Notes under the pieces: generated by a model
Told to the model about the DNA's origin: nothing
Database searches by the model: none
What the model saw: only the letters and a program-made list of their open reading frames with translations
Made by a program: the position numbers and the translations under genes
Virus record (IMG/VR): IMGVR_UViG_3300007511_001472
Span: 1-53,593 of that record
Source: a virus
DNA: 53,593 nucleotides
Direction: 5' to 3' (one strand)
Shown here: one piece after another, positions 1-7,361 of the stretch
Layout of the letters: every line of letters begins with the position of its first letter
How positions within the stretch are numbered: the first letter of the stretch is position 1

Positions 1-180
1 GAGAAAGGAGACATAGTGTTTGATTCTCAGACGAGCCGCACAAAGCCCAATGGCATTCCCAAGGCAGATTACTATGATATATATCAGCCAGAGCCACACG
101 AAGAATACACCGCAGAAGAAACGATACTCAAGTGTATGAAGACGGGGCACAAAGGTCCGTGGAATCGCATAAAGAGGTAA
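1..180 (+). CDS. C-terminal fragment of an unidentified protein
   Basis: An open frame enters from the left edge and ends at TAA (178-180), giving 59 residues of a C terminus. It is hydrophilic, ends in a basic stretch (TGHKGPWNRIKR) and has no motif I recognise. The next gene starts four bases after the stop, so the two are probably co-transcribed. The true start lies outside the window. No function can be assigned. Confidence 0.6.
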   Translation, partial: EKGDIVFDSQTSRTKPNGIPKADYYDIYQPEPHEEYTAEETILKCMKTGHKGPWNRIKR

Positions 181-184
181 ATGA

Positions 185-754
185 ATGAAACTCCTACTTG
201 AAAATTGGCGACAGTTCTTAAATGAGTCAAAGCTCCGTGTCTTTGATTTTGACGATACGATAGCAAAATCCGATTCGAACATCCACATCACAACCGACAC
301 TGGTGACAGGATCACAATGACACCAGCCGAATACGCAACGCACGATTTTAACCCAGACTATGATTATGACTTTTCAGAGTTTGATGAAGTGATTAACCCA
401 AGAGAAATTAAACAAATTACCAACATTGTTCGCAATGCAATCAATGCCGGCACAGAGGGGCGCGAGATTGCTATCTTGACGGCGAGGGCGGCAGGCGCAG
501 AAGGCGCGATTCGAGATTATCTTGAGAGCATCGGGCTTGATACCTCGAAAATTACATTCGGGCTTTTAGGAGACTCAGACCCTGACGCTAAGGCAGCATG
601 GATAGTTGACCGAATAGAGCAGGGAGTTACAGATGTATTGTTTTTCGATGATTCGGGGAAGAACGTGGAAGCTATCAACTCTTTATCCGCTCAATACCCA
701 GAAATTAAGATCAGAGCAAGAAGGGTAAAGTATGCCGAAGACGTGGCACAGTAA
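185..754 (+). CDS. HAD-superfamily phosphatase with capsid-targeting-like N terminus
   Basis: This 189-residue protein has HAD phosphatase motifs: FDFDDT with the nucleophile and acid aspartates near D21/D23, a TAR motif II near residue 98, and FFDDS near 153 as the metal-binding motif. Members hydrolyse small phosphoesters, and the substrate cannot be read from sequence. The first 14 residues (MKLLLENWRQFLNE) precede the domain and end in L-N-E. This resembles the short T4 capsid-targeting peptides that the prohead protease removes after a Leu/Ile-x-Glu site, so the enzyme may be packaged. AGAGG about seven bases upstream supports this start. Confidence 0.75.
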   Translation: MKLLLENWRQFLNESKLRVFDFDDTIAKSDSNIHITTDTGDRITMTPAEYATHDFNPDYDYDFSEFDEVINPREIKQITNIVRNAINAGTEGREIAILTARAAGAEGAIRDYLESIGLDTSKITFGLLGDSDPDAKAAWIVDRIEQGVTDVLFFDDSGKNVEAINSLSAQYPEIKIRARRVKYAEDVAQ

Positions 755-878
755 GTCTGTGACAAAAAACTTAGCGAAATAAACAATACATTTTTTAGCT
801 AATATTCAAGAAACCAGTGAAAACCGAGACCAGTTAACATTTGGAATAAATGACTTATAGCAAATGACTTGCTAACCA

Positions 879-886
879 CTATTTAT
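879..886 (+). promoter_or_regulatory. CTATTTAT motif, candidate phage late promoter
   Basis: CTATTTAT lies in the 166-base gap (755-920) before the 921 gene, 35 bases ahead of its ATG. I see no other gene or RNA in that gap. The same 8-mer recurs in several other short gaps of this window and may be read by the phage gp55-like sigma factor. A weak TTGCTA/TATGCC pair also overlaps here, so a host-type promoter is possible. Confidence 0.4.
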
Positions 887-920
887 CATTGTATGCCATG
901 GCGCGGGAGGCTGTTTTATT

Positions 921-1241
921 ATGCAAGATGATAATGGGTGGGATCAATACTCAAAACTAGTTTTAAAACAACTAGAGACTCTTTCTCTTACTATCGAGGA
1001 TTTGAGATCAGAACTTCAAGACATAAAAGAGAAATTGGCTGAACTGCGTGTGCGAGAAGAGAGAATTGAAGATATACGTACGTGGAAAAACAAAGTAGAC
1101 GAAGTTGTTTCACCCACTCAGCTGAGCATGTATATCAAAGAGATAGAAGAGCTTAAAATATTTAAAACCAAGGCAATTGCTGTATTTGCTACTGTTCAAT
1201 TTATAATGGCTATAGCAATTGCTTGGCCAAAACTATTCTAA
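921..1241 (+). CDS. Small coiled-coil protein with C-terminal membrane anchor (XhlA/holin-like)
   Basis: This 106-residue protein has a long charged helix, probably a coiled coil (about 10-82), followed by one hydrophobic segment (about 84-102) at its C terminus. The layout matches XhlA-type hemolysin proteins and holin accessory proteins, which work with small membrane proteins in lysis. That is an analogy of architecture, not a motif match. GGGAGG lies about 11 bases upstream of the ATG. Two small genes follow directly, one a short membrane protein, which makes a membrane or lysis role plausible. Confidence 0.55.
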   Translation: MQDDNGWDQYSKLVLKQLETLSLTIEDLRSELQDIKEKLAELRVREERIEDIRTWKNKVDEVVSPTQLSMYIKEIEELKIFKTKAIAVFATVQFIMAIAIAWPKLF

Positions 1242-1242
1242 A

Positions 1243-1533
1243 ATGGCGTGGGATAATGTTGACGCCAAGAAGTTTAAAGTCTTAGTTAAACAAATCTCTG
1301 GCACTATAAAGGACGCCGACGGTGCACTGACACCCTTTCACATAATTAAGGGAACTGGTGAGATTTGGTGTTTTCAACCATCTACGAAACAAGTTGTGAA
1401 GCTATTTCGAGGCAAAGATATCTATATTCTAGATTTTGGAACAGAAGAAGATGAACAATGTCTGGCCATGTCTTCAGATGGTATTGTTTTTGTGATCGAT
1501 AAAGACGAGATAGAAGAAATAGGCTTTAATTAA
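1243..1533 (+). CDS. Hypothetical beta-rich small protein
   Basis: A 96-residue protein starting at the ATG one base after the previous stop; an upstream TTG at 1219 is in frame but would overlap the previous gene. The sequence looks like an all-beta fold with segments such as GEIWCFQPSTKQVVKLFRG and IVFVIDKDEIEEI. I recognise no catalytic motif. The stop TAA overlaps the next ATG (TAATG), so translation of the following small membrane protein is probably coupled to it. Confidence 0.6.
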   Translation: MAWDNVDAKKFKVLVKQISGTIKDADGALTPFHIIKGTGEIWCFQPSTKQVVKLFRGKDIYILDFGTEEDEQCLAMSSDGIVFVIDKDEIEEIGFN

Positions 1534-1676
1534 TGTTGTTTACGTTTAATAACGCACCTTGGAAATATCTACTTGTGTGTTGTGGTTCTTGGGGATTATA
1601 CGCCCTTTGTGGTTTTGAATTCACAGTTATCACCCTTTTATCCCTTAGTATAGTCAATGTGAATCCAAAAAGATGA
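1533..1676 (+). CDS. Very small hydrophobic membrane protein
   Basis: A 47-residue frame starts at the ATG overlapping the previous stop (TAATG) and ends at TGA 1674-1676. Residues about 12-41 are strongly hydrophobic and contain three cysteines, then a short basic tail (NPKR) follows. This suggests one long or two short membrane segments. The translational coupling and the position next to a coiled-coil/membrane protein fit a holin or spanin partner, but size and hydrophobicity are the only evidence. Confidence 0.45.
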   Translation: MLFTFNNAPWKYLLVCCGSWGLYALCGFEFTVITLLSLSIVNVNPKR

Positions 1677-1706
1677 ACTTTTTTATTTCCAATAGAAAAT
1701 TGTGCG

Positions 1707-1714
1707 CTATTTAT
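1707..1714 (+). promoter_or_regulatory. CTATTTAT motif, candidate phage late promoter
   Basis: A second copy of CTATTTAT follows the 1533 gene's stop. It overlaps the ATG at 1713, which suggests that the downstream protein starts at the second ATG (1722), or that the motif serves the gene at 1924. Sequence recurrence is the only support. Confidence 0.35.
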
Positions 1715-1931
1715 GACACATATGAGACTTGATAAAAGAAAGACAAAAACTCTAATTCCAAATGAGCCGGCAATGCGTGGAAAGACGCTTTATATACTGT
1801 ACAAGTATGATCTTGAGAGTGAGGAGTTAGCTTCCGATGGCCCATTTTTAAGCAAAGACGAAGCTTATGAAAAAATGAATTCTTTTCTGCAGCAAAAGGT
1901 TTGTTCATGGGTTGTCGTCTATAATGGATGA
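1713..1931 (+). CDS. Hypothetical small protein
   Basis: A 72-residue soluble protein, basic at the N terminus and acidic in the middle. The part from RGKTLYILYKYDLESEELA onwards resembles short phage proteins with an alpha/beta fold, but I cannot name a family. The start is uncertain: ATG 1713 overlaps the CTATTTAT motif, ATG 1722 is three codons further on, and neither has a clear Shine-Dalgarno sequence. It overlaps the next gene by eight bases. Confidence 0.5.
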   Translation: MTHMRLDKRKTKTLIPNEPAMRGKTLYILYKYDLESEELASDGPFLSKDEAYEKMNSFLQQKVCSWVVVYNG

Positions 1932-2214
1932 GAAACCGGTTTTTGGAGAGTTATCTGCCGAAAATTTAGAAGTTGGCGATATTGTAGAATGGAAAAAATG
2001 GTGCTATAAGGTGCGTGAATGGCAGCCTCACTATGGAGTGATTACTAGCATCAAAAATGAGATAAAAGGTAATCGAATGGTGTCGATTTCAAATGTGATG
2101 CCCCTTTCTAATAGTAATCAGGTTGAGGTGGAGTTCTTTACCCCTAGCTTAAAATTAGTGTCAAAAGTGCAGAGGTCTGATCAAATAAACCCAAAGTTTG
2201 TGGAAAAGGGGTGA
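1924..2214 (+). CDS. SH3-like small beta-barrel protein
   Basis: This 96-residue protein has the pattern LEVGDIVEWKKWCYKVR ... YGVITSI ... EVEFFTPSLKLV, typical of small SH3-like or KOW-like beta barrels common in T4-like phages and often unassigned. The genes at 10350 and 10592 look alike. I chose ATG 1924 over the in-frame TTG 1912 because ATG gives only an eight-base overlap with the previous gene. The partner or substrate is unknown. Confidence 0.55.
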   Translation: MDEKPVFGELSAENLEVGDIVEWKKWCYKVREWQPHYGVITSIKNEIKGNRMVSISNVMPLSNSNQVEVEFFTPSLKLVSKVQRSDQINPKFVEKG

Positions 2215-2221
2215 GTTGTAA

Positions 2222-2229
2222 CTATTTAT
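2222..2229 (+). promoter_or_regulatory. CTATTTAT motif, candidate phage late promoter
   Basis: CTATTTATA sits in the 62-base gap before the 2277 gene, 48 bases ahead of its ATG. A TATAAT at 2250-2255 in the same gap has no convincing -35 partner. It is one of a set of intergenic copies of the motif in this window. Confidence 0.4.
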
Positions 2230-2276
2230 ACTAGTAGTTTACAATACTCTATAATCTTGACTTGGTTTGTTTCTAA

Positions 2277-3185
2277 ATGATCGATATTATCAACCCTATG
2301 ATTAAAAGATTTCTTCCTTATGCACAAGAGAAGATGGGTTTTAATGAACCTCCAAAATTATTCCTCAAAGGTTCTGCGGAGAACGCAGAAGATCCTTTAG
2401 GAAAGACAGCTTTTTATGATCCCGCGGCAAAAGCAATCACAGTTTTCATAACAGGGCGCCATCCAAAAGATATCATGCGCTCTATTTCTCACGAATTAGT
2501 ACATCATGCACAAAATTGTCGTGGGGAGTTCGACTGCCCCGGGGAAATGGGAGCAGGATACGCTCAAACCAATGATCATTTGCGAAATATGGAGCGAGAA
2601 GCCTACGAAAAAGGAAACATGTGCTTCCGAGATTGGGAAGATAGCATAAAGAGTACTATTTATTTTGAACATCTACAAAAAGGAGACAGTAGAATAATGT
2701 CTACAAAACAATGGAAGAACGGAGAACTCAAGGGTCTCCTTTCAGAAGCCTGGGGTCTAAAAATGGATCTTAGCAAATTAAACGAAAATCAGGATTTTGC
2801 AGCTGCGCATCGCACGGCTGGAGTATCATTAGAGGAATCAGAAGAACTTGAAGAAGGTGATACTGGTGCTTCTAAAGGCGATAAGGGTAAGGATAAAGAT
2901 GACCCAGAAGCCAAAGATTACACCGACGGCGGTGACCGCAAAGGTGATGAGTCCAAGACCCACCCGGGTGAAAAGGATTATACCACCAAGAAGGGCGACA
3001 AAACAAAGAAAGGCGAAAAGGCTTTCGAAGATCCCAGCAAAGGCGAGAAAATCACGACTAGTGATAGCGACAAGCGCGGATCTAAGAAAGGCGATGAGGC
3101 TTATAAAAACGAGGGCGTCGAAGCACGATTGCAAGAGATTGTAAAGCACGCTGTTAAACAACTTAAGGAGAAGAAAAATGGGTAA
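2277..3185 (+). CDS. HExxH zinc metallopeptidase-like protein with charged tail
   Basis: This 302-residue protein has an N-terminal metallopeptidase-like domain with SHELVHHAQ at residues 71-79, where His72, Glu73 and His76 form HExxH. SprT/ImmA-type zinc peptidases share this signature, but I cannot name the third ligand with confidence. Residues about 195-280 are a low-complexity Lys/Asp/Gly linker with repeated units such as KDYT and KGDE. A short amphipathic end follows (RLQEIVKHAVKQLKE), a style of C terminus also seen near the end of the 3638 product. It heads a run of short-gap genes and may act in head maturation, which is inference. Confidence 0.65.
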   Translation: MIDIINPMIKRFLPYAQEKMGFNEPPKLFLKGSAENAEDPLGKTAFYDPAAKAITVFITGRHPKDIMRSISHELVHHAQNCRGEFDCPGEMGAGYAQTNDHLRNMEREAYEKGNMCFRDWEDSIKSTIYFEHLQKGDSRIMSTKQWKNGELKGLLSEAWGLKMDLSKLNENQDFAAAHRTAGVSLEESEELEEGDTGASKGDKGKDKDDPEAKDYTDGGDRKGDESKTHPGEKDYTTKKGDKTKKGEKAFEDPSKGEKITTSDSDKRGSKKGDEAYKNEGVEARLQEIVKHAVKQLKEKKNG

Positions 3186-3375
3186 AAAATGGAAAAGATT
3201 GCTTATTGCAAGAAGAAATGCAGCTAAAGCAGTTGTGGAAACTGTACAAGAAGAACAACCTGTCGCCAAACCAGAAAAGGCGGTTGTACCGGCTGCTGAT
3301 GAAGCGGTGGAGAAGAGACAATCTATCAAAAAAGCACCAAAAGTAAAAAAAGCCTTTAAACCCAAAAAGAAGTAA
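3178..3375 (+). CDS. Small lysine-rich basic protein
   Basis: A 65-residue, very basic protein with an Ala/Val/Lys-rich middle and a KKAPKVKKAFKPKKK tail. It overlaps the previous gene by eight bases and sits behind AAGGAG. Its composition resembles packaged DNA-binding or internal head proteins, but no family motif is visible. A frame on the opposite strand (2838-3365) is only the complement of the low-complexity sequence. Confidence 0.55.
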   Translation: MGKKWKRLLIARRNAAKAVVETVQEEQPVAKPEKAVVPAADEAVEKRQSIKKAPKVKKAFKPKKK

Positions 3376-3382
3376 ATAAACG

Positions 3383-3637
3383 ATGTCGCTAGATAAAAAT
3401 TGGAGTGACTTTATTTTAGGAGAAGGTGTAGATAGGAATATCTTTACTTATCTTCACGGGTTGCAGGAAATAATCACAGCAATTAAGCCTCGTTCTATAA
3501 CAGAGGAACACCGCTTAACTTTAGCTAAACAACATATTAAAGAAGTTCGTCGTTCTGCTCGTAAGATGCAAAACGAAATGAAGTTGTTGGAAGAGAGGCT
3601 GAATATCTTAGAAGAAAGTTTAAACGAGGGAAAATAA
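3383..3637 (+). CDS. Small helical protein with possible capsid-targeting N terminus
   Basis: An 84-residue, mostly helical protein with a coiled-coil-like C-terminal half (KQHIKEVRRSARKMQNEMK). Its start, MSLDKNWSDFILGE, resembles that of the 185 protein (ENWRQFLNE): an N-W, two residues, F, an aliphatic residue, then Glu. That fits a shared prohead-core targeting signal. It ends directly before the 3638 gene, whose ATG follows its stop, so the two are co-transcribed. The function is otherwise unknown. Confidence 0.55.
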   Translation: MSLDKNWSDFILGEGVDRNIFTYLHGLQEIITAIKPRSITEEHRLTLAKQHIKEVRRSARKMQNEMKLLEERLNILEESLNEGK

Positions 3638-5983
3638 ATGCCCACACTTTTAAAAGAAGGCAGTGCCAACACACACCTTACTCACCTCGAAGAGTTAGTT
3701 CTCACGCAAGGTCCAGCCGGCTATAAAATGGCCCGGGCATTTCTGTTAGAACTTCTTGAAACCCTAAAGGGGAATTCTAAATCGCATGTGCAAACATCTG
3801 TTAAATGGGATGGAGCGCCGGCGATGTTTGTTGGTATCAACCCCGAGAATGGTAAGTTTTTTGTAGGAACTAAATCAATCTTTAATAAGGTTCCTAAAAT
3901 TAACTACACTGAAGAGGATATTGTCAGAAACCACGGGCATGCACCCGGGCTTGTTGATAAATTATCGAAAGCATTAAAATATCTCCCTTCCCTTGGGATC
4001 AAAAATATTCTGCAGGGTGATTTCATGTTCGATGATGAAATGCTCGATGTTGTTCAAATAGATGGAGAACCACACTACCGCTTTAAGCCAAACACGATAG
4101 TTTATGCGGTACCGGTTGATTCAGACTTAGGTAGAGAGATTGGACAATCGAAATTTGGTATTGTATTTCACACTACATATGATAGCCTAGATAGCGGCGC
4201 TAGCTTTGGTGCGGATGTGAGCCAACTTAATAGAGTACCGGGGATTTGGTTCGATGATGCTTTCTTTACAGATGACACCGGTACAGTAACTCTTACTGCT
4301 GGTGAAGAGAAGAGAATTCTTTCTTTAGTTAAAGAGGCTGACGCGGTTAATGAAAGTATAGACTATAATAATTTGCCCTCTGCGCTACTGAATATCTATA
4401 TTAACAGCGAAATTAAAGGCGGACAGTTTTTGGAGGATCCAGAACGTTCTTTTGATGGCTTTAAGAACTGGTATTTCGAGCGTTCTGAAAAGAAAATCAG
4501 TAAGCTAAAAAGCGAGAAAGGTCGCGCCAAAGCCGAAACAAAAGCTCTGCAAGATATTCAGCTGCTCGATAGCAAAAAAGAAGATATTCTTAATCTCTTT
4601 CAGGTATCTCGTCTATTGTTTGAAGCCAAAAACATTTTTATTGAGAAATACAACAATGCTGTGTATAATACAAAGCACTTTGTAGATGATGGCTCTGGAG
4701 ATCTGGTTGCGACGAATCCAGAGGGATATGTAGCAGTAGATCATGCGGGTAATGGAGTGAAATTTGTAGATCGTCTGGAATTTAGCCGCGCTAACTTTAT
4801 GGTAGATAAAACTGCCAAATTTACTGGTGAATCCGTTGATCGCCGAAACTTTACTGTTCAAATCTCAAAAAATAAACAAATAACGAAAACTATAGCCGAG
4901 TGGTTGACAGAAATTAAGGCCGCAGGGCACAAACACCAGAAACTCCCACAAATGGTTTATAAGGACGTCTTGGCAGGTACCCCTATCGTAGACATTGTTG
5001 TTCAAGAGAACGCCGAGAGAACCATCTACAACGCCGTTATGGACTATGCCAATAGTCTAAAGGAACAGTTCGAAGAAGGACCTCCAGAAGACGAATGGTA
5101 TAGTGATGAATATGAGACGCTAGGGGATCGCAAGTTTGCAGATACTCCGGGTCAGACCATCGCTCTTGTCCCAGGTGCATTTAAGCCACCACACAGAGGG
5201 CATGCCGATATGGTACGTCGTTACGCTACCGGCGACGGTGTACCAAAAGCAGACAGAACAATTATTTTGATTTCCAATCCCAAGGGCGCGCTACGCACGC
5301 TGCCGCATGATGGTTCAGAAGTTAGTGCAGAACATTCCCGACGAATTTGGGAAACAGTCTTCTCTGATGTTACAAACCTGCCGGGTGTTGAAATACAAGT
5401 TGCAGACTCAGAGATGAGATCACCAGTAAGCATCGCTTATGAATATATTAGTGAAACATCTCCGCTAGATATCAAGGCGGGAGACGATATTATTTTGGGG
5501 GCTAGCAGAAAAGATCGTGATTTCATGCGATGGAAAGGCGCCTCTGAATATAAAAAGAAGAAGAGAGGGGTTAATGTCTTAGCTGGTGAGGAATACGCTG
5601 TAGTGCCTTCTGAGCGCTCTGATAACAAACCTTTTAGCGCCGGCGATTCGAGACAGTTGGTCAGCAATTTAGTAACCAACCCAGAAGATGTGGAATCATT
5701 GCGGCAGCTAACTGAGTATATTCCACAAGATAAGATCGATGAGTTATTCAATATCTTAGGACAACCATCTCCAGTTTCTACAATGGAACAAGATCCTGTG
5801 AATGAAACGTCACTTGGGGGTGGCGGACCCGGTGGGGCGCCGGGGAATGTGACCGGTTACTCAGGCCCTTTGCAATCTGGGTCGGGTAAACCCAAGAAAA
5901 AACCCAGAAAGAAAAAGAATGAAAATTTAGTTATCGTGAACGAAGTTATGAAACTAATTATGGAAAGAGGCATACAAAGATGA
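3638..5983 (+). CDS. Large protein: ligase-like nucleotidyltransferase fused to HxGH nucleotidyltransferase
   Basis: This 781-residue protein appears to join two nucleotidyl-transfer modules. Residues about 50-210 show VKWDGA (Lys56), like the KxDG motif I of covalent ATP-dependent ligases. ILQGDFMF follows where ligases have a GE-type motif, and FGIVFH resembles motif IV. Residues about 507-700 begin with VPGAFKPPHRGHADM, an HxGH nucleotidyltransferase signature, and contain FSAGDSRQL in the place of the usual ISSTxIR-type loop. The tail is Gly/Lys-rich. It resembles large uncharacterised proteins of marine T4-like phages (DUF6267-like, from memory). Roles in RNA repair, NAD metabolism or end capping are all open. 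The motif calls are by eye. Confidence 0.6.
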   Translation: MPTLLKEGSANTHLTHLEELVLTQGPAGYKMARAFLLELLETLKGNSKSHVQTSVKWDGAPAMFVGINPENGKFFVGTKSIFNKVPKINYTEEDIVRNHGHAPGLVDKLSKALKYLPSLGIKNILQGDFMFDDEMLDVVQIDGEPHYRFKPNTIVYAVPVDSDLGREIGQSKFGIVFHTTYDSLDSGASFGADVSQLNRVPGIWFDDAFFTDDTGTVTLTAGEEKRILSLVKEADAVNESIDYNNLPSALLNIYINSEIKGGQFLEDPERSFDGFKNWYFERSEKKISKLKSEKGRAKAETKALQDIQLLDSKKEDILNLFQVSRLLFEAKNIFIEKYNNAVYNTKHFVDDGSGDLVATNPEGYVAVDHAGNGVKFVDRLEFSRANFMVDKTAKFTGESVDRRNFTVQISKNKQITKTIAEWLTEIKAAGHKHQKLPQMVYKDVLAGTPIVDIVVQENAERTIYNAVMDYANSLKEQFEEGPPEDEWYSDEYETLGDRKFADTPGQTIALVPGAFKPPHRGHADMVRRYATGDGVPKADRTIILISNPKGALRTLPHDGSEVSAEHSRRIWETVFSDVTNLPGVEIQVADSEMRSPVSIAYEYISETSPLDIKAGDDIILGASRKDRDFMRWKGASEYKKKKRGVNVLAGEEYAVVPSERSDNKPFSAGDSRQLVSNLVTNPEDVESLRQLTEYIPQDKIDELFNILGQPSPVSTMEQDPVNETSLGGGGPGGAPGNVTGYSGPLQSGSGKPKKKPRKKKNENLVIVNEVMKLIMERGIQR

Positions 5984-6780
5984 TCCCCAAGCAAGAGCAA
6001 AGACTCAGAGAAAATATTAGACAGTTGATTGAAGTTGTTAAACAGAGAAGAGAATCTGCTGCAGCTAAGATCATAGAAGAAGAAGCTAGATTACGTGGCA
6101 TAGTAAGAGATCTTTTAAATATAGAGCTTTCTAACCTGTCTGAAGGTGTTACACCCGATAACGATCCCACACCTAATAAATCTACCGGCATCAATGTGCT
6201 GGAGGATCTCCTCAAAAAGATTATTCCCGTTCTGCAGACTGACTTCAAGCTCCTGACAACTGATGGTTCCCAAAGACAATCGTTTAGAGCCCACATTATT
6301 AATGCGGTCATTGGCGCTCTTACGCCCGCAGAAGTAAATAACGAGGCTGGTGATGATATTGAAGCACTTGCCGAGATTGTTGATGTCGATCTCGGAGGAC
6401 CCGCCGATGCAGACAAGTTTATCGATATCCGCACAGACGCAGAGAAGTCTGCAGATGAAGAAGAGCCCGAAGAGTCTGATCCTAGAGATGAATTTGGAAT
6501 GGACGGCGCAGATGAGACCGGTCGAAACGTTGCTTTCAATGCGTTCAAAAAGATTCAAACCTCAATTATTGATTCTTATGAGCTGCTGTCTAACAATGAA
6601 GACCAAGAGTTATTCTACGATTATCTTATAGCCAATCTAAAATTGTATTTTGATAAGTTCGAAGATGAGCTATCCCCAGAGGTTGAAGAACCCACAAACC
6701 AAGCTTACCAAGACGCTGTAGATGTTGGCGAAGAAGATGCCATGGCTGCCGGCGAAGAGGAAATGGGACTTGAGTTTTAG
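5980..6780 (+). CDS. Acidic helical protein, possibly virion-associated
   Basis: A 266-residue protein whose ATG overlaps the previous stop (ATGA). The N terminus is rich in amphipathic helices (RLRENIRQLIEVVKQ and ARLRGIVRDLL). The middle is folded and the last 100 residues are very acidic (for example KSADEEEPEESDPRDEFG). Such charged proteins next to head genes are often scaffold or core components, but no family is recognisable here. Co-transcription with the ligase-like fusion suggests a shared function. Confidence 0.55.
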   Translation: MIPKQEQRLRENIRQLIEVVKQRRESAAAKIIEEEARLRGIVRDLLNIELSNLSEGVTPDNDPTPNKSTGINVLEDLLKKIIPVLQTDFKLLTTDGSQRQSFRAHIINAVIGALTPAEVNNEAGDDIEALAEIVDVDLGGPADADKFIDIRTDAEKSADEEEPEESDPRDEFGMDGADETGRNVAFNAFKKIQTSIIDSYELLSNNEDQELFYDYLIANLKLYFDKFEDELSPEVEEPTNQAYQDAVDVGEEDAMAAGEEEMGLEF

Positions 6781-6787
6781 GTGATTT

Positions 6788-7156
6788 GTGAGAAAAAGTT
6801 CAAAAAAGAATTTGACAACTCAGAATAAGAGTGTTATTTTTAAATTGAAAGCAAAAAACCTTATTAATGATAGTTTATTAGTTAGTATTAATAATTTAAC
6901 ATTAGAAGACTTAATCTCAATTAAATTAGAACTCTCAGCTAACCATATTAATAATAGACCATATGGATTTAGTTTGTGGTCTAAGGCTTCATACATAATG
7001 AAAGACTCTTTAATAAGGTTTGCACTTTCAACAACTAACTCGAAGAAAAGCGCAGCCAGGTTCCTAGGCATTACAGATAGTGAATTATATCAAGCTATCA
7101 AAAGGTATGAAGTGGCTGAACTATTAAAGGATAATGATAATGTGGAAGCTTTATAA
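6788..7156 (+). CDS. Probable helix-turn-helix DNA-binding protein (Fis-like), AT-rich gene
   Basis: A 122-residue basic protein starting at GTG with an AGGTG Shine-Dalgarno sequence upstream. The C-terminal third contains KKSAARFLGITDSELYQAIK, which reads like the helix-turn-helix of Fis/NtrC-type proteins. The gene is markedly richer in A and T than its neighbours, using TTA, ATT and AAT heavily, which suggests separate acquisition. It lies two genes upstream of the tmRNA and could regulate that region. Family assignment is by pattern only. Confidence 0.55.
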   Translation: MRKSSKKNLTTQNKSVIFKLKAKNLINDSLLVSINNLTLEDLISIKLELSANHINNRPYGFSLWSKASYIMKDSLIRFALSTTNSKKSAARFLGITDSELYQAIKRYEVAELLKDNDNVEAL

Positions 7157-7361
7157 ATACAACGGACGCTATATTATGGGAGATTTAATCAGCTCTCATA
7201 AAACTGAATCTGCTGCCATGAAAAAAGCTAAGAAAGAACTCACATTTAAACATACCGAAAAAGAAAAGAAATCAACCGGACTTTATATCTGGCTAGATGA
7301 TCAAAATCATGCACCAGTTGGTGTTATATTTCAAAAGAAGAAAGATAAAAAGGGGGTGTAA
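7134..7361 (+). CDS. Hypothetical small basic protein overlapping the tmRNA 5' end
   Basis: A 75-residue, lysine-rich protein; a second in-frame Met two codons in (WKLYKYNGRYIMGD follows it) is an alternative start. It overlaps the HTH gene by 23 bases. Its last codons and stop (TAA 7359-7361) lie inside the predicted acceptor stem of the tmRNA, which is unusual and implies that the mature tmRNA is cut from a longer transcript. I recognise no function. Confidence 0.5.
   Translation: MIMWKLYKYNGRYIMGDLISSHKTESAAMKKAKKELTFKHTEKEKKSTGLYIWLDDQNHAPVGVIFQKKKDKKGV

Noticed and set aside
2838-3365. A 175-residue frame on the - strand
   Set aside because: It is the complement of the Lys/Asp-rich repeat region of the 2277 gene and the basic 3178 gene; composition alone keeps it open, and it has no ribosome site.
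5958-6548. A 196-residue frame on the - strand, rich in Ser
   Set aside because: It is antisense to the acidic 5980 gene; the acidic codons give Ser/Leu-rich complements. All supported genes are on the + strand.
7152-7159. A TATAAATA string, the T4 late promoter consensus
   Set aside because: It lies within the start of the 7134 gene as a single copy and has no gene at a fitting distance; the AT-rich coding sequence explains it.
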